Shown: in pieces, positions 34,387 through 44,830 of the stretch
How positions within the stretch are numbered: the stretch's first letter is position 1
How the letters are laid out: each line of letters starts with the position of its first letter
Assembly: GCF_964656455.1 (NCBI RefSeq)
Contig: NC_135716.1
Coordinates: 79,088,484-79,152,483 of the forward strand
DNA length: 64,000 bases
DNA from: Halichoerus grypus
Lineage: Eukaryota > Chordata > Mammalia > Carnivora > Phocidae
Direction of reading: 5' to 3'
Position numbers and translations under genes: made by a program
The notes under the pieces: generated by a model
Databases searched by the model: none
Told to the model about the DNA's origin: nothing
What the model saw: only the letters and a program-made list of their open reading frames with translations

Positions 34387-36433
34387 TGGATGTCTTCTTT
34401 GAAAAATGTTGATTTGGTTCCCCTGCTCATTTTTAAATCTTTTTTTTATTATTGAGTTGTATGAATTCTTTATGTATTTTGGATATTAATGCCTTACCTG
34501 ATACATGGTTTGAAAATATTTTCTCCCATTTCATAGGTTGGCTTTTCATATTGTTGATTGTTTCATTTGCAGTGCAGAATTTTTTTAGTTTGATATTGTC
34601 CCACTTGTTGACTTTTACTTTTGTCGCTTATGCTTTTGGTGTCATATACAAGAAAATTGTTGCTGAAAAGGGACCTTCTTCCCTATCTTTTCCTCTAGGA
34701 GTTTTATATTATCAAGTCTTATGTTCAAGTCTTTAATCCATTTCCAATTAATTTTTGTGAGTAGTGTAAGATAGGGGTCGAATTTCATTTTTCTGTATTT
34801 GGTTATCCAGTTTTCCTAATACAATTGATTGAAGAGAATGTCCTTTTCCCATTAAATATTCATAGCTTATTTACAAATATTTGTTGAATGTGTATGTGGA
34901 GGTTTATTTCTGGGGCTCAGTTTTGTTTTATTAGTCTTTATGTCTGCTTTTAGTCCAGTACTATATTGATTTGATTATTATAGCTTTGTAGTATAGTTTG
35001 AAATCAGGAAGGGTGATATCTCTAGCTTTGGTCTTCTTTCTCAATGTTGTTTGGCTATTTGAAGTTTTTTATGGATCCATACAAACTTTAGGATTGTTTT
35101 TTTTCATATCTGTGAAAAACATCATTGGAATTTTGATAGGGGTTGCATTGAAACTATATATGGCTTTGGGTAGTATGGATATTTCAAACAATATTAATTC
35201 TTCCAATCTATTAACACAAATATCTTCTCATTTGTTTGTGTATCTTGCAATTTCTTTCGTCAAAGTCTTATAGTCTTCATTGTACAGATTTTTCACTTCC
35301 TTGGTTAAATTTATTCCCAAGTATTTTATAGTTTTTATGACATTTTGAATAGGATAGTTTTCTTTCTTTTTCAGATATTTTGTTAGTTGTTTGTTTATTG
35401 TTGTTGTTAAATGTGAAGATATAAGTTGTTAGTGTGTAGAGTCACAACTGATTTCTGTATGTTGATTTTATATCCTGAATCTTTATTGAATTTGTTGATT
35501 AATTCATATTTTGAGTCTTTAGGATTTTCTGTATATAAGAGCATATCATCTGCAAATAATGACAATTTTAACTTTTTTCCAATTTTCTAATTTCTTTAAC
35601 TTTCACCATTTTAATTATAACTAGTCTCATACGTTTCTTTTTTCTTTAAATTCAATTAGCCAACACATCGTACATCTTTAGTTTCAATTGTAGTGTTCAA
35701 TAATTAATCAGTTGCGTATAACACCCAGTGTTCATCACATCACATGCCCTCGTTAATGCTCATCACCCAGTTACCTGATCTCCCCTCCCCTTTAGCAACC
35801 CCCAGTTTGTTTCCCATAGGTAAGAGTCTCTAATTGTTTGCTTCCTCTCTGATTTCTTCCCATCCAGTTTTCCCTCCCTTCCTTTATGGTCCTCTGCACT
35901 GTTTCTTATATTTAACATATGAGTGAAATCATATGATAATTGTCTTTCTCCAACTGACTTATTTAACTTAGCATAAAACCCTCCAGTTCCATGTCAGTGC
36001 AAATGGTAAGTATTCATCCTTTCTGATAGCTGAGTAATATTCCATTGTATATTTATACCACATCTTCTTTATCCATTCCTCAGTTGAGGGACATCTCAGC
36101 TCCTTCCTCAATTTAGCTATTGTGGACATTGTTGCTATGAACATTGGGGTGCAGGTGTCCCTTCGTTTCACTACATCTGTATCTTTGGGGTAAATACCTA
36201 GTAGTGCAATTGCTAGGTCATAGGGTAGCTCTTTTTTTAACCTCTTGAGGAACCTCCATACTGTTTTCCAAAGTGGCTGTACCAGCTTGCATTCCACCAA
36301 CAGTGTAAGAGTGTTCCCCTTTCTCATCATCCTCACCAACATTTATTGTTTCCTGTTTTGTTAATTTTAGCCATTCTGACAGGTTTAAGGTGGTATCTCA
36401 TTGTGACTTTGATTTGTATTTTTTTTTAATTTT

Positions 36434-36439
36434 TTTATT
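36434..36439 (-). terminator. L1 poly(A) signal AATAAA
   Basis: Reverse complement of TTTATT, just inside the A-rich 3' tail of the full-length L1. L1 RNA ends at such weak signals. Confidence 0.75.
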
Positions 36440-36810
36440 GTTATGTTAATCCCCATACATTACATCATTAGTTTTAGATATAGTGTTCCATGATTCATTG
36501 TTTGTGCATAACACCCAGTGCTCCATGCAGAACGTGCCCTCCTCAATACCCATCACCAGGCTAACCCATCCTCGCACCACCCCTCCCCTCTAGAACCCTC
36601 AGTTTGTTTTTCAGAGTCCATCGTCTCTCATGGTTCTTCTCCCCCTCTGATTTCCCCCCCTTCATTCTTCCCCTCCTGCTACATTCTTCTTCTTCTTTTT
36701 TTCTTTCTTAACATATATTGCATTATTTGTTTCAGAGGTACAGATCTGAGATTCAACAGTCTTGCACAATTCACAGTGCTTACCAGAGCACATACCCTCC
36801 CCAGTGTCCA

Positions 36811-39800
36811 TCACCCAGTCACCCCATCCCTCCCACCCCACCCCCCACTCCAGCAACCCTCAGTTTGTTTCCTGAGATTAAGAATTCCTCCTATCAGTGA
36901 GGTCATATGATACATGTCTTTCTCTGTTTGACTTATTTCGCTCAGCATAATACCCTCCAGTTCCATCCACGTCGTTGCAAATGGCAAGATCTCATTCCTT
37001 TTGATGGCTGCATAATATTCCATTGTATATATATACCACATCTTCTTTATCCATTCATCTGTCAATGGACATCTTGGCTCTTTCCACTGTTTGGCTATTG
37101 TGGACATTGCTGCTATAAACATCGGGGTGCACGTACCCTTCCGGGTCCCTACTTTTGTACCTTTGGGGTAAATACCCAGGAGTGCAATTGCTGGATCGTA
37201 TCGTAGCTCTATTTTCAACTTTTTGAGGAACCTGCATACTGTTTTCCAGAGTGGTTGCACCAGCTTGCATTCCCACCAACAGTGTAGGAGGGTTCCCCTT
37301 TCTCTGCATCCCCACCAACATCTGTCATTTCCTGACTTGTTAATTTTAGCCATTCTGACTGGTGTGAGGTGGTATCTCACTGAGGTTTTGATTTGGATTT
37401 CCCTGATGCCGAGCGATATTGAACACTTTTTCATGTGTCTGTTGGCCGTTTGGATGTCTTCTTTGGAAAAATGTGTGTTCATGTCTTCTGCCCATTTCTT
37501 GACTGGATTCTTTGTTCTTTTGGTGTTGAGTTTGATGAGTTCTTTATAGATTTTGGATACTAGCCCTTTATCTGATATGTCATTTGCAAATATCTTCTCC
37601 CATTCTGTCAGTTGTCTTTTGGTTTTGTTGACTGTTTCCTTTGCTGTACAAAAGCTTTTTATCTTGATGACGTCCCAATAGTTCATTTTTGCCCTTGCTT
37701 CCCTTGCCTTTGGCGATGTTTCTAGGAACAAGTTGCTGCGGCTGAGGTCGAAGAGGTTGCTACCTGTGTTCTCCTTTAGGATTTTGATGGACTCCTCTCT
37801 CACACTGAGGTCTTTCAACCATTTAGAGTCTATTTTTGTGTGTGGTGTAAGGAAATGGTCCAGTTTCATTCTTCTGCATGTGGCTGTCCAATTTTCCCAA
37901 CACCATTTGTTGAAGAGACTGTCTTTTTTCCATTGGACATTCTTTCCTGCTTTGTCAAAGATTAGTTGACCATAGAGTTGAAGGTCCATTTCTGGGCGCT
38001 CTATTCTGTTCCATTGATCTATGTGTCTGTTTTTGTGCCAGTACCATACTGTCTTGATGATGACAGCTTTGTAGTAGAGCTGGAAGTCCGGAATTGTGAT
38101 GCCGCCAGCTTTGCTTTTCTTTTTCAGCATTCCTCTGGCTATGCGGGGTCTTTTCTGGTTCCATACAAATTTTAGGATTATTTGTTCCATTTCTTTGAAG
38201 AAAGTGGATGGTATTTTGATGGGGATTGCATTGAATGTGTAGATTGCTCTAGGTAGCATTGACATCTTCACAATATTTGTTCTTCCAATCCATGAGCATG
38301 GAACGTTTTTCCATTTCTTTGTGTCTTCCTCAATTTCTTTCATGAGTATTTTATAGTTTTCTGAGTACAGATCCTTTGCCTCTTTGGTTAGATTTATTCC
38401 TAGGTATCTTATGGTTTTGGGTGCAATTGTAAATGGGATCGACTCCTTAATTTCTCTTTCTTCTGACTTGTTGTTGGTGTATAGGAATGCCACTGACTTC
38501 TGTGCATTGATTTTATATCCTGCCACTTGACTGAATTCCTGTATGAGTTCTAGCAGTTTTGGGGTGGAGTCTTTGGGATTTTCCACATAAAGTATCATAT
38601 CATCTGCAAAGAGTGAGAGTTTGACTTCTTCTTTGCCAATTTGGATGCCTTTGATTTCTTTTTGTTGTCTGATTGCTGTGGCTAGGACTTCCAATACTAT
38701 GTTGAATAACAGTGGTGATAGTGGACATCCCTGCCGCCTTCCTGACCTTAGGGGGAAAGCTCTCAGTTTTTCCCCATTGAGAATGATATTCGCTGTAGGT
38801 TTTTCATAGATGGCTTTTATGATATTGAGGTATGTACCCTCTATCCCTATACTCTGAAGAGTTTTGATCAAGAAAGGATGCTGTACTTTGTCAAATGCTT
38901 TTTCTGCATCTATTGAGAGGATCATATGATTCTTGTTCTTTCTTTTGTTAATGTATTGTATCACGTTGATTGATTTGCGGATGTTGAACCAACCTTGCAG
39001 TCCAGGGATAAATCCGACTTGGTCGTGGTGAATAATCCTTTTAATGTACTGTTGGATCCTATTGGCTAGTATTTTGGTGAGAATTTTTGCATCCATGTTC
39101 ATCAGGGATATTGGTCTGTAATTCTCCTTTTTGATGGGGTCTTTGTCTGGTTTGGGGATCAAGGTAATGCTGGCCTCATAAAATGAGTTTGGAAGTTTCC
39201 CTTCCATTTTTATTTTTTGGAACAGTTTCAGAAGGATAGGTATTAATTCTTCTTGAAATGTTTGGTAGAATTCCCCTGGGAAGCCATCTGGCCCTGGGCT
39301 TTTGTGTTTTGGGAGATTTTTGATGACTGCTTCTATTTCCTTAGTAGTTATAGGTCTGTTCAGGTTTTCTATTTCTTCCTGGTTCAGTTTTGGTAGTTGA
39401 TACATCTCTAGGAATGCATCCATTACTTCCAGGTTATCTAATTTGCTGGCATAGAGTTGCTCATAATATGTTCTTATAATTGTTTGTATTTCTTTGGTGT
39501 TGGTTGTGATTTCTCCTCTTTCATTCATGATTTTGTTGATTTGGGTCATTTCTCTTTTCTTTTGGATAAGTCTGGCCAGGGGCTTATCAATCTTGTTAAT
39601 TCTTTCAAAGAACCAGCTCCTAGTTTCGTTGATCTGTTCTACTGTTCTTTTGGTTTCTATTTCATTGATTTCTGCTCTGATCTTTATTATTTCTCTTCTC
39701 CTGCTGGGTTTAGGCCTTATTTGCTGTTCTTTCTCCAGCTCCTTTAGGTGTAGGGTTAGGTTGTGTACTTGAGACCTTTCTTGTTTCTTGAGAAAGGCTT

Positions 39801-40704
39801 GTATTGCTATATACTTTCCTCTTAGGACTGCCTTTGCTGTATCCCAAAGATTTTGAATAGTTGTGTTTTCATTTTCATTGGTTTCCATGAATTTTTTAAA
39901 TTCTTCTTTAATTTCCTGGTTGACCCATTCATTCTTCAGTAGGATGCTCTTTAGCCTCCATGGATTTGAGTTCATTCCGACTTTCCTCTTGTGATTGAGT
40001 TCTAGTTTCAAAGCATTGTGGTCTGAAAATATGCAGGGGATGATCCCAATCTTCTGGTACCGGTTGAGACGTGATTTATGACCTAGGATGTGATCTATTC
40101 TGGAGAATGTTCCATGGGCACTAGAGAAGAATGTGTATTCCATTGCTTTGGGATGGAATGTTCTGAATATGTCTGTGAAGTCCATTTGGTCCAGTGTGTC
40201 ATTTAAAGTCTTTATTTCCTTGTTGATCTTTTGCTTAGACGATCTGTCCATTTCAGTGAGGGGGGTGTTAAAGTCCCCCACTATTATTGTATTGTTGTCA
40301 ATGTGTTTCTTTGCTTTTGTTATTAATTGCCTTATGTAATTGGCTGCTCCCATGTTAGGGGCATAGATATTTACAATTGTTAGATCTTCTTGTTGGATAG
40401 ACCCTTTAAGTAGGATATAGTGTCCTTCCTCATCTCTTATTACAGTCTTTGGTTTAAAATCTAATTTGTCTGATATAAGGATTGCCACCCCAGCTTTCTT
40501 TTGGTGTCCATTAGCATGGTAAATGGTTTTCCACCCCCTCACTTTAAATCTGGGGGTGTCTTTGGGTCTAAAATGAGTCTCTTGCAGACAGCATATCGAT
40601 GGGTCTTGTTTTTTAATCCAATCTGATAGCCTGTGTCTTTTGATTGGGGCATTTAGCCCATTTACATTCAGGGTAACTGTTGAAAGATATGAATTTAGTG
40701 CCAT
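36811..40704 (-). CDS. ORF2: L1 ORF2p: endonuclease and reverse transcriptase
   Basis: Open for 1297 codons. The N-terminal APE-like endonuclease spans about residues 1-238, with expected active-site positions N13, E42, Y114, D144/N146, T191, D204, S227, D228 and H229 present. Reverse transcriptase spans about 450-770: motif [11 protein letters not shown] (D599), then [10 protein letters not shown] (655-664), motif C FADD (D701, D702). The C-terminal Cys-rich motif has C1129, C1133, H1141, C1142 and C1146. ORF2p nicks target DNA and copies L1 or SINE RNA at the nick. The frame runs about 25 codons past the usual SLIGG end into the 3' UTR. Several residues differ from the truncated copy at 51199 and from older copies here (R656, R1134, C1157, R1168), so activity is uncertain. 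Confidence 0.95.
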   Translation of the reverse strand: MALNSYLSTVTLNVNGLNAPIKRHRLSDWIKKQDPSICCLQETHFRPKDTPRFKVRGWKTIYHANGHQKKAGVAILISDKLDFKPKTVIRDEEGHYILLKGSIQQEDLTIVNIYAPNMGAANYIRQLITKAKKHIDNNTIIVGDFNTPLTEMDRSSKQKINKEIKTLNDTLDQMDFTDIFRTFHPKAMEYTFFSSAHGTFSRIDHILGHKSRLNRYQKIGIIPCIFSDHNALKLELNHKRKVGMNSNPWRLKSILLKNEWVNQEIKEEFKKFMETNENENTTIQNLWDTAKAVLRGKYIAIQAFLKKQERSQVHNLTLHLKELEKEQQIRPKPSRRREIIKIRAEINEIETKRTVEQINETRSWFFERINKIDKPLARLIQKKREMTQINKIMNERGEITTNTKEIQTIIRTYYEQLYASKLDNLEVMDAFLEMYQLPKLNQEEIENLNRPITTKEIEAVIKNLPKHKSPGPDGFPGEFYQTFQEELIPILLKLFQKIKMEGKLPNSFYEASITLIPKPDKDPIKKENYRPISLMNMDAKILTKILANRIQQYIKRIIHHDQVGFIPGLQGWFNIRKSINVIQYINKRKNKNHMILSIDAEKAFDKVQHPFLIKTLQSIGIEGTYLNIIKAIYEKPTANIILNGEKLRAFPLRSGRRQGCPLSPLLFNIVLEVLATAIRQQKEIKGIQIGKEEVKLSLFADDMILYVENPKDSTPKLLELIQEFSQVAGYKINAQKSVAFLYTNNKSEEREIKESIPFTIAPKTIRYLGINLTKEAKDLYSENYKILMKEIEEDTKKWKNVPCSWIGRTNIVKMSMLPRAIYTFNAIPIKIPSTFFKEMEQIILKFVWNQKRPRIARGMLKKKSKAGGITIPDFQLYYKAVIIKTVWYWHKNRHIDQWNRIERPEMDLQLYGQLIFDKAGKNVQWKKDSLFNKWCWENWTATCRRMKLDHFLTPHTKIDSKWLKDLSVREESIKILKENTGSNLFDLSRSNLFLETSPKAREARAKMNYWDVIKIKSFCTAKETVNKTKRQLTEWEKIFANDISDKGLVSKIYKELIKLNTKRTKNPVKKWAEDMNTHFSKEDIQTANRHMKKCSISLGIREIQIKTSVRYHLTPVRMAKINKSGNDRCWWGCRERGTLLHCWWECKLVQPLWKTVCRFLKKLKIELRYDPAIALLGIYPKGTKVGTRKGTCTPMFIAAMSTIAKQWKEPRCPLTDEWIKKMWYIYTMEYYAAIKRNEILPFATTWMELEGIMLSEISQTEKDMYHMTSLIGGILNLRKQTEGCWSGGWGGRDGVTG

Positions 40705-40785
40705 TGTATTGCCTGTAAAGTGACTGTTACTGTATATTGTTTGTGTTCCTTTCTGGTCTATGTTGCTTTTAGGCTCTCTCTTTGC
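40705..40785 (-). other. L1 inter-ORF spacer
   Basis: An 81-nt gap separates the ORF1 stop from the ORF2 ATG. In mammalian L1 the second ORF is reached by unconventional reinitiation on the bicistronic RNA; no other signal is visible. Confidence 0.7.
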
Positions 40786-41682
40786 TTAGAGGACCCCTTT
40801 CAAGATTTCTTGTAGGGCTGGTTTCGTGTTTGCAAATTCCTTTAGTTTTTGTTTGTCCTGGAAGCTTTTTATCTCTCCTTCAATTTTCAATGACAGCCTA
40901 GCTGGATATAGTATTCTTGGCTGCATATTTTTCTCATTTAGTGCTCTGAATATGTCCTGCCAGTCCTTTCTGGCCTGCCAGGTCTCTGTGGATAAGTCTG
41001 TTGCCAATCTAATGTTTCTACCATTGTAGGTTACATATCTCTTCTCCCAAGCTGCTTTCAGGATTTTCTCTTTGTCTCTGAGACTCGTAAGTTTTCCTAT
41101 TAGATGTTGGGGTGTTGACTTATTTTTATTGATTTTGAGTGGGGTTCTCTGTGCTTCCTGGATTTTGATGCCTGTTTCCTTCCCCAAATTAGGGAAGTTC
41201 TCTGCTATAATTTGCTCCATTATAGCTTCTGCCCCTCTCTCTCTTTCTTCTTCTTCTGGGATCCCAATTATTCTAATGTTGTTTCGTCTTATGGTATCGT
41301 TTATCTCTTGAATTCTGCCCTCGTGATCCAGTAGTTGTTTATCTCTCTTTTTCTCAGCTTCTTGATTTTCCATCATTTGGTCTTCTATCTCACTGATTCT
41401 TTCTTCTGCCTCATTTATCCTAGCAGTTAGCGCCCCCATATTTGATTGCACCTCATTAATAGCCTTTTTGATTTCTACTTGGTTAGATTTTAGTTCTTTT
41501 ACTTCTCCAGAAAGGGTTTCTCTAATAACTTCCATGCTTTTTTCAAGCCCAGCTAGTATCTTTAAAGTGATGATCATGAACTCTAGATCTGACATCGTAC
41601 TACTGTCCGTATTGAGTAGGTCCCTGGCAGTCGGTACTACCTCTTGTTCTTTTTGTTGAGGTGATTTTTTCTGTCTTGTCAT
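40786..41682 (-). CDS. ORF1: L1 ORF1p: RNA-binding chaperone
   Basis: Open for 298 codons. Basic N-terminus (MTRQKK..), coiled coil from about residue 45 to 130, an RRM starting at RRNNIRIIGIPEEE (132-145) and a C-terminal domain with YVTYNGRNIRLATDLSTET (216-234), QARKDW and ILYPARLSL (257-265). ORF1p trimerises, coats L1 RNA and acts as a nucleic acid chaperone. The start is the first ATG after the T-rich (sense) 5' UTR end. It is shorter than the human protein, mostly at the N-terminus and extreme C-terminus. No internal stop or frameshift. Confidence 0.95.
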   Translation of the reverse strand: MTRQKKSPQQKEQEVVPTARDLLNTDSSTMSDLEFMIITLKILAGLEKSMEVIRETLSGEVKELKSNQVEIKKAINEVQSNMGALTARINEAEERISEIEDQMMENQEAEKKRDKQLLDHEGRIQEINDTIRRNNIRIIGIPEEEERERGAEAIMEQIIAENFPNLGKETGIKIQEAQRTPLKINKNKSTPQHLIGKLTSLRDKEKILKAAWEKRYVTYNGRNIRLATDLSTETWQARKDWQDIFRALNEKNMQPRILYPARLSLKIEGEIKSFQDKQKLKEFANTKPALQEILKGVL

Positions 41683-41837
41683 TTTGTGCAGAGGAGAATA
41701 GATTAATGAGAGAACAAAATGCTAGCAGGGTAACAACGTCCCCAGAAAATATACTCTAAACAAATCAGAAAAGACCTGAAGCAGTGGGAAAAGAAAGGGA
41801 AAGAGAGAAAAAAGAAAAAGAAAGGAAAAAAGAAAAA

Positions 41838-41906
41838 AGAAAAAGATAAAGATAAAGATAAAGATAAAAACAAACAAAAGCAGAACAAAACAAAACAAAA
41901 CAAAAA
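41838..41906. repeat. (AAAGAT)n and (AAAAC)n tracts in the L1 5' UTR
   Basis: Short tandem AAAGAT units followed by CAAAA units on the plus strand, T-rich in L1 sense, just upstream of ORF1. Confidence 0.85.
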
Positions 41907-41919
41907 CAGAATGTGACCA

Positions 41920-42475
41920 AATATGATCAGGCTGGTTTATAGATCAGTGCCACACACTAGATTTTGGGTGTATTTTGGTCTGTTAAAAGAAAGTCCCTCC
42001 CAAAATTTTAAAGAAAGAAAAACTTATATATGTACAAAAATAAGGGTTGATATGATGAAGGGATGGAATATGACTGTAAAGATGGAAATTATAAAAAATT
42101 TTATAAAAGGATTTGATAAGTTGTTTGAAAAAAGAAAGAAGAGGATTAAAAAAAAAAAGAAAGAAAAAAGGGAGAGAATTTGATCAGGCAGGGGAGTAGA
42201 AAAAAACCATACACTAGAGATTTAGAGTATATTTTGATCTGTTAGAAGAAACTATCTCAAGATTTTAAAGAGAGAACAACTTTTATATATATGCCAAAAA
42301 TACGGGTAACGACTATGAAGGGATAGAATATGACTTTAAAAATGAAAAATAAAAATATTTTTTTTAAAAAAAGGGATTGATAAGATGTTGGTTGAAAAAC
42401 GGAAAAAGAAAAATTCAAAAAAAAAGAAAAAAAGAAAAAAGAAAAAAAGACAGTTAAAAAAAATAATTTACTTTG
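41920..42475 (-). repeat. two tandem ~258-bp monomers in the L1 5' UTR
   Basis: Unit A (about 41920-42177) and unit B (about 42178-42475) share in order ATGATCAGG/TTGATCAGG, CACTAGA, TATTTTG.TCTGTTA, AAGATTTTAAAG-like, TATATATG and GAAGGGAT.GAATATGACT. They differ by many substitutions and indels, so the duplication is not new. They lie between the GC-rich promoter and ORF1. Confidence 0.85.
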
Positions 42476-42499
42476 AAAGACTACAGAATCATGGTAAAA

Positions 42500-43535
42500 A
42501 AGCCATGAATTCTATGTGCAGTATTCCCCTAGCGCTGGAGTTCTGCCGTTCTCATTGATCGGTAAACCTGGTCTTGGCTGGCTGTTCTCGCTGATCTTCT
42601 GGGGGAGGGGCCTGTTGCCGTGGTTCCCAAACATCTTTGCCGGAGGCAGAATTGCCCTGTCCTTGCCGGTCCGGGCTAAGTAATCTGCTCGGGTTTGCTC
42701 TCCGGAGCTTTTGTTCCCTGCAAGCTTTCCGTACAGCTTTGGAGGCGGAGAGTGAAAATGGCGGCCTCCCAGTCTCCGCCCCGGAGGAGCCGAGAACTCG
42801 GGGTCCTGCTCCTCAGCGAGCCCCCAGAGAAAAGCAGTCAGTCACTCCCGTCTCCCCGGTCTCCGGCCACACTCTGCGCTCACCCGGCCTGTGACCGCGC
42901 CTTTCTATCTGGCACCCGACCCTGCGTGGAGTCTCCAAACCCAGCAGATCCCCGCGGTGCGCTCCTGCACCTCTCCTCCCGGGGGAAGAAGGTGAATCTC
43001 CCCGGATCTGCCGCTTGTTGGGTCCCTGCTGGAGGAGCAGTGGCCCGACTGTGCCGTGGATCACGGTTTATAGCAACCCCGAGCTGAGAGCCCACGCCTG
43101 GGCTCTGTCTCTGCAGCCGGCTTCCCTGCTCCGATACCTGGGAGCTCTGCCGCACTCAGGCACCCCCGGTCTTTCTGTGACCCCGAGGGTCCTGAGACCA
43201 CACTGTCCCATGAGGGTTCCACCCACCACTTCACCACCAGAGTGACGTCCCTCAGCGGAGCCGACTTCTAAAAGTTCCGATTTTGTGCTCCGTGGCTCTA
43301 TCACTTGCCAGAAGCGGCGGAAGGAGGCCCCTCCCCCGCCGTCTATCCTCCCGAATAACGCCTCGGATTCACTTCTCCGCACGTCCTACCTTCCAGAAAG
43401 TGGTCGCTTTTCTGTTCAGAGAGTTGTTGCTGTTCTTTTCTTTGATCTTCTGTTGAGTTCGTAGGTGTTCAGAATGGTTTGATCCCTATCCAGCTGTATT
43501 CCTGAGAGGAGACGAAATCCAGGTCTTCTACTCCC
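42500..43535 (-). promoter_or_regulatory. L1 5' UTR, GC/CpG-rich internal promoter
   Basis: GC-rich and CpG-rich, unlike all surrounding DNA; sense start GGGAGTAGAAGACCTGG at 43535. L1 5' UTRs hold an internal pol II promoter that starts at base 1 and are normally silenced by CpG methylation. Long antisense frames here (such as 42695-43087 plus) come from the high GC content and are not called as genes. Confidence 0.8.
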
Positions 43536-43554
43536 GTGACTTTGATTTGTATTT

Positions 43555-44830
43555 CCCTGATGATGAGTGATGTGGAGTATGTTTTCATGTGTCTGTTGGC
43601 CATTTGCATGTCTTCTTTGGAGAAGTGTCTGTTCAGGTCTTCTGCCCATTTCTTGACTGGATTATTTGTTTTTGGATGTTGAATTTGGTAAGTTCTTTAT
43701 ATATCTTAGATATCTGATATGTCATTTGTGAATATCTTTTCCCATTCCATAGGTTGCCTTTTAGTTTTGTTGACTATTTCCTTTGCTGTGCAGAAGCTTT
43801 TTATCTTGATGAAGTTCCAATAGTTCATTTTTTGCTCCTGTTTCCTTTGCCTTTGGACATATGTCTAGCAAGAAGTTGCTGAGGCTGATGTTGAAGAGTT
43901 TACTGCCTGTGTTCTTCTCTAGGATTTTGATGGATTCCTGTGTCACATTTAGGTCTTTCATCCATTTTGAGTTTATCTTTGTGTATGGTGTAAGAGAATG
44001 GTCTGGTTTCATTCTTCTGCATGGGGCTGTCCAATTTTCCAGGCACCATTTGTTGAAGAGACTGTCTTTTTTCTATTGGGTATTCTTTCCTGCTTTGTCA
44101 AAGATTAGTTGACCATAGAATTGAGGGTCTATTTCTGGGCTCTCTGTTCTGTTCCATTAATCTATGTGTCTTTTTTTTGTGACAGTACCATACTGTCTTG
44201 ATGATTACAGCTTTATAATAGAGCTTGAAGTCTGGAATTGTAATGCCACCAGCTTTGGTTTTCTTTTTCAACAATTACTTTGGCTATTCAGGGTGTTGAC
44301 TGGTTCCATACAAATTTTAGGATTATTTGTTCCAGTTCTGTGAAAAAAGTTGATGGCATTTTGATAAGGATTGCATTGAATGTGTAGATCGTTCTAGGTA
44401 GCACAGACATTTTAACAGTATTTATTCTTCCAGTTCATGAGCATGGAATGTTTTTCCATCTCTTTGTGTCTTCCTCAATTTCTTTCATAAGTGTCCTGCA
44501 GTTTTTAGAGTACAGATCCTTTACCTCTTTGGTTAGGTTTACTCCTAGGTATTTTCTGGTTTTTGGTGCAATTATAAATGGGATCAATTCCTTAATTTCT
44601 CTTTCTTCAGTTTCATTGTTAGTGTATAGAAATGCAACTAATTTCTGTGCATTGATTTTGTATCCTCACACATTGCTGAATTGCTGTATGAGTTCTAGCA
44701 ATTTTGGGATGAAGTGTTTGGGTTTTCCACGTGAAGTATCGTGTCATCTGCAAAGAGTGATAGTTTGATTTCTTCCTTGCCAATTTGAATGCCTTTTATT
44801 TCTTTTTGTTGTCTGATTGCTGAGGCTAGG
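43555..44830 (-). pseudogene. L1 ORF2 remnant, 3' half of the inverted L1
   Basis: Reversed ORF2 from just after the QGCPLSPL block ([20 protein letters not shown], then FADD as [12 protein letters not shown]) to a point about 50 codons short of the Cys-rich region. Frameshifts break it into short frames. It continues at 35639-36421 beyond the young L1, where a frame with [16 protein letters not shown] survives. Confidence 0.85.

Larger units (their letters stand above)
36422..43535 (-). mobile_element. young full-length L1 (7.1 kb) with two open ORFs
   Basis: Complete LINE-1: 5' UTR 41683-43535, ORF1 40786-41682, 81-nt inter-ORF spacer, ORF2 36811-40704, 3' UTR 36422-36810 with AATAAA (reverse of 36434-36439) and an A-rich tail. 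A perfect 19-bp duplication GTGACTTTGATTTGTATTT lies at 36403-36421 and 43536-43554. The pre-insertion nick site reads TATTT/CC, a weak match to the usual TTTT/AA. It landed inside the 3' end of the inverted L1. Confidence 0.97.

Noticed and set aside
37055..39772. Many plus-strand and alternate minus-strand frames of 60-110 codons over ORF2
   Set aside because: They are shadows of the real ORF2 in other frames; the same ones recur opposite the truncated copy at 51.6-54.1 kb.
41838..42475. CRISPR-like array from the repeated units in the L1 5' UTR
   Set aside because: Only two long diverged units and A-rich microsatellites are present, in a mammalian L1.
42637..43245. Long plus-strand open frames opposite the L1 5' UTR (up to 130 codons), possible ORF0-like genes
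   Set aside because: They lie in GC-rich DNA where stops are rare, overlap each other in several frames and have no recognisable domain or conserved start context.
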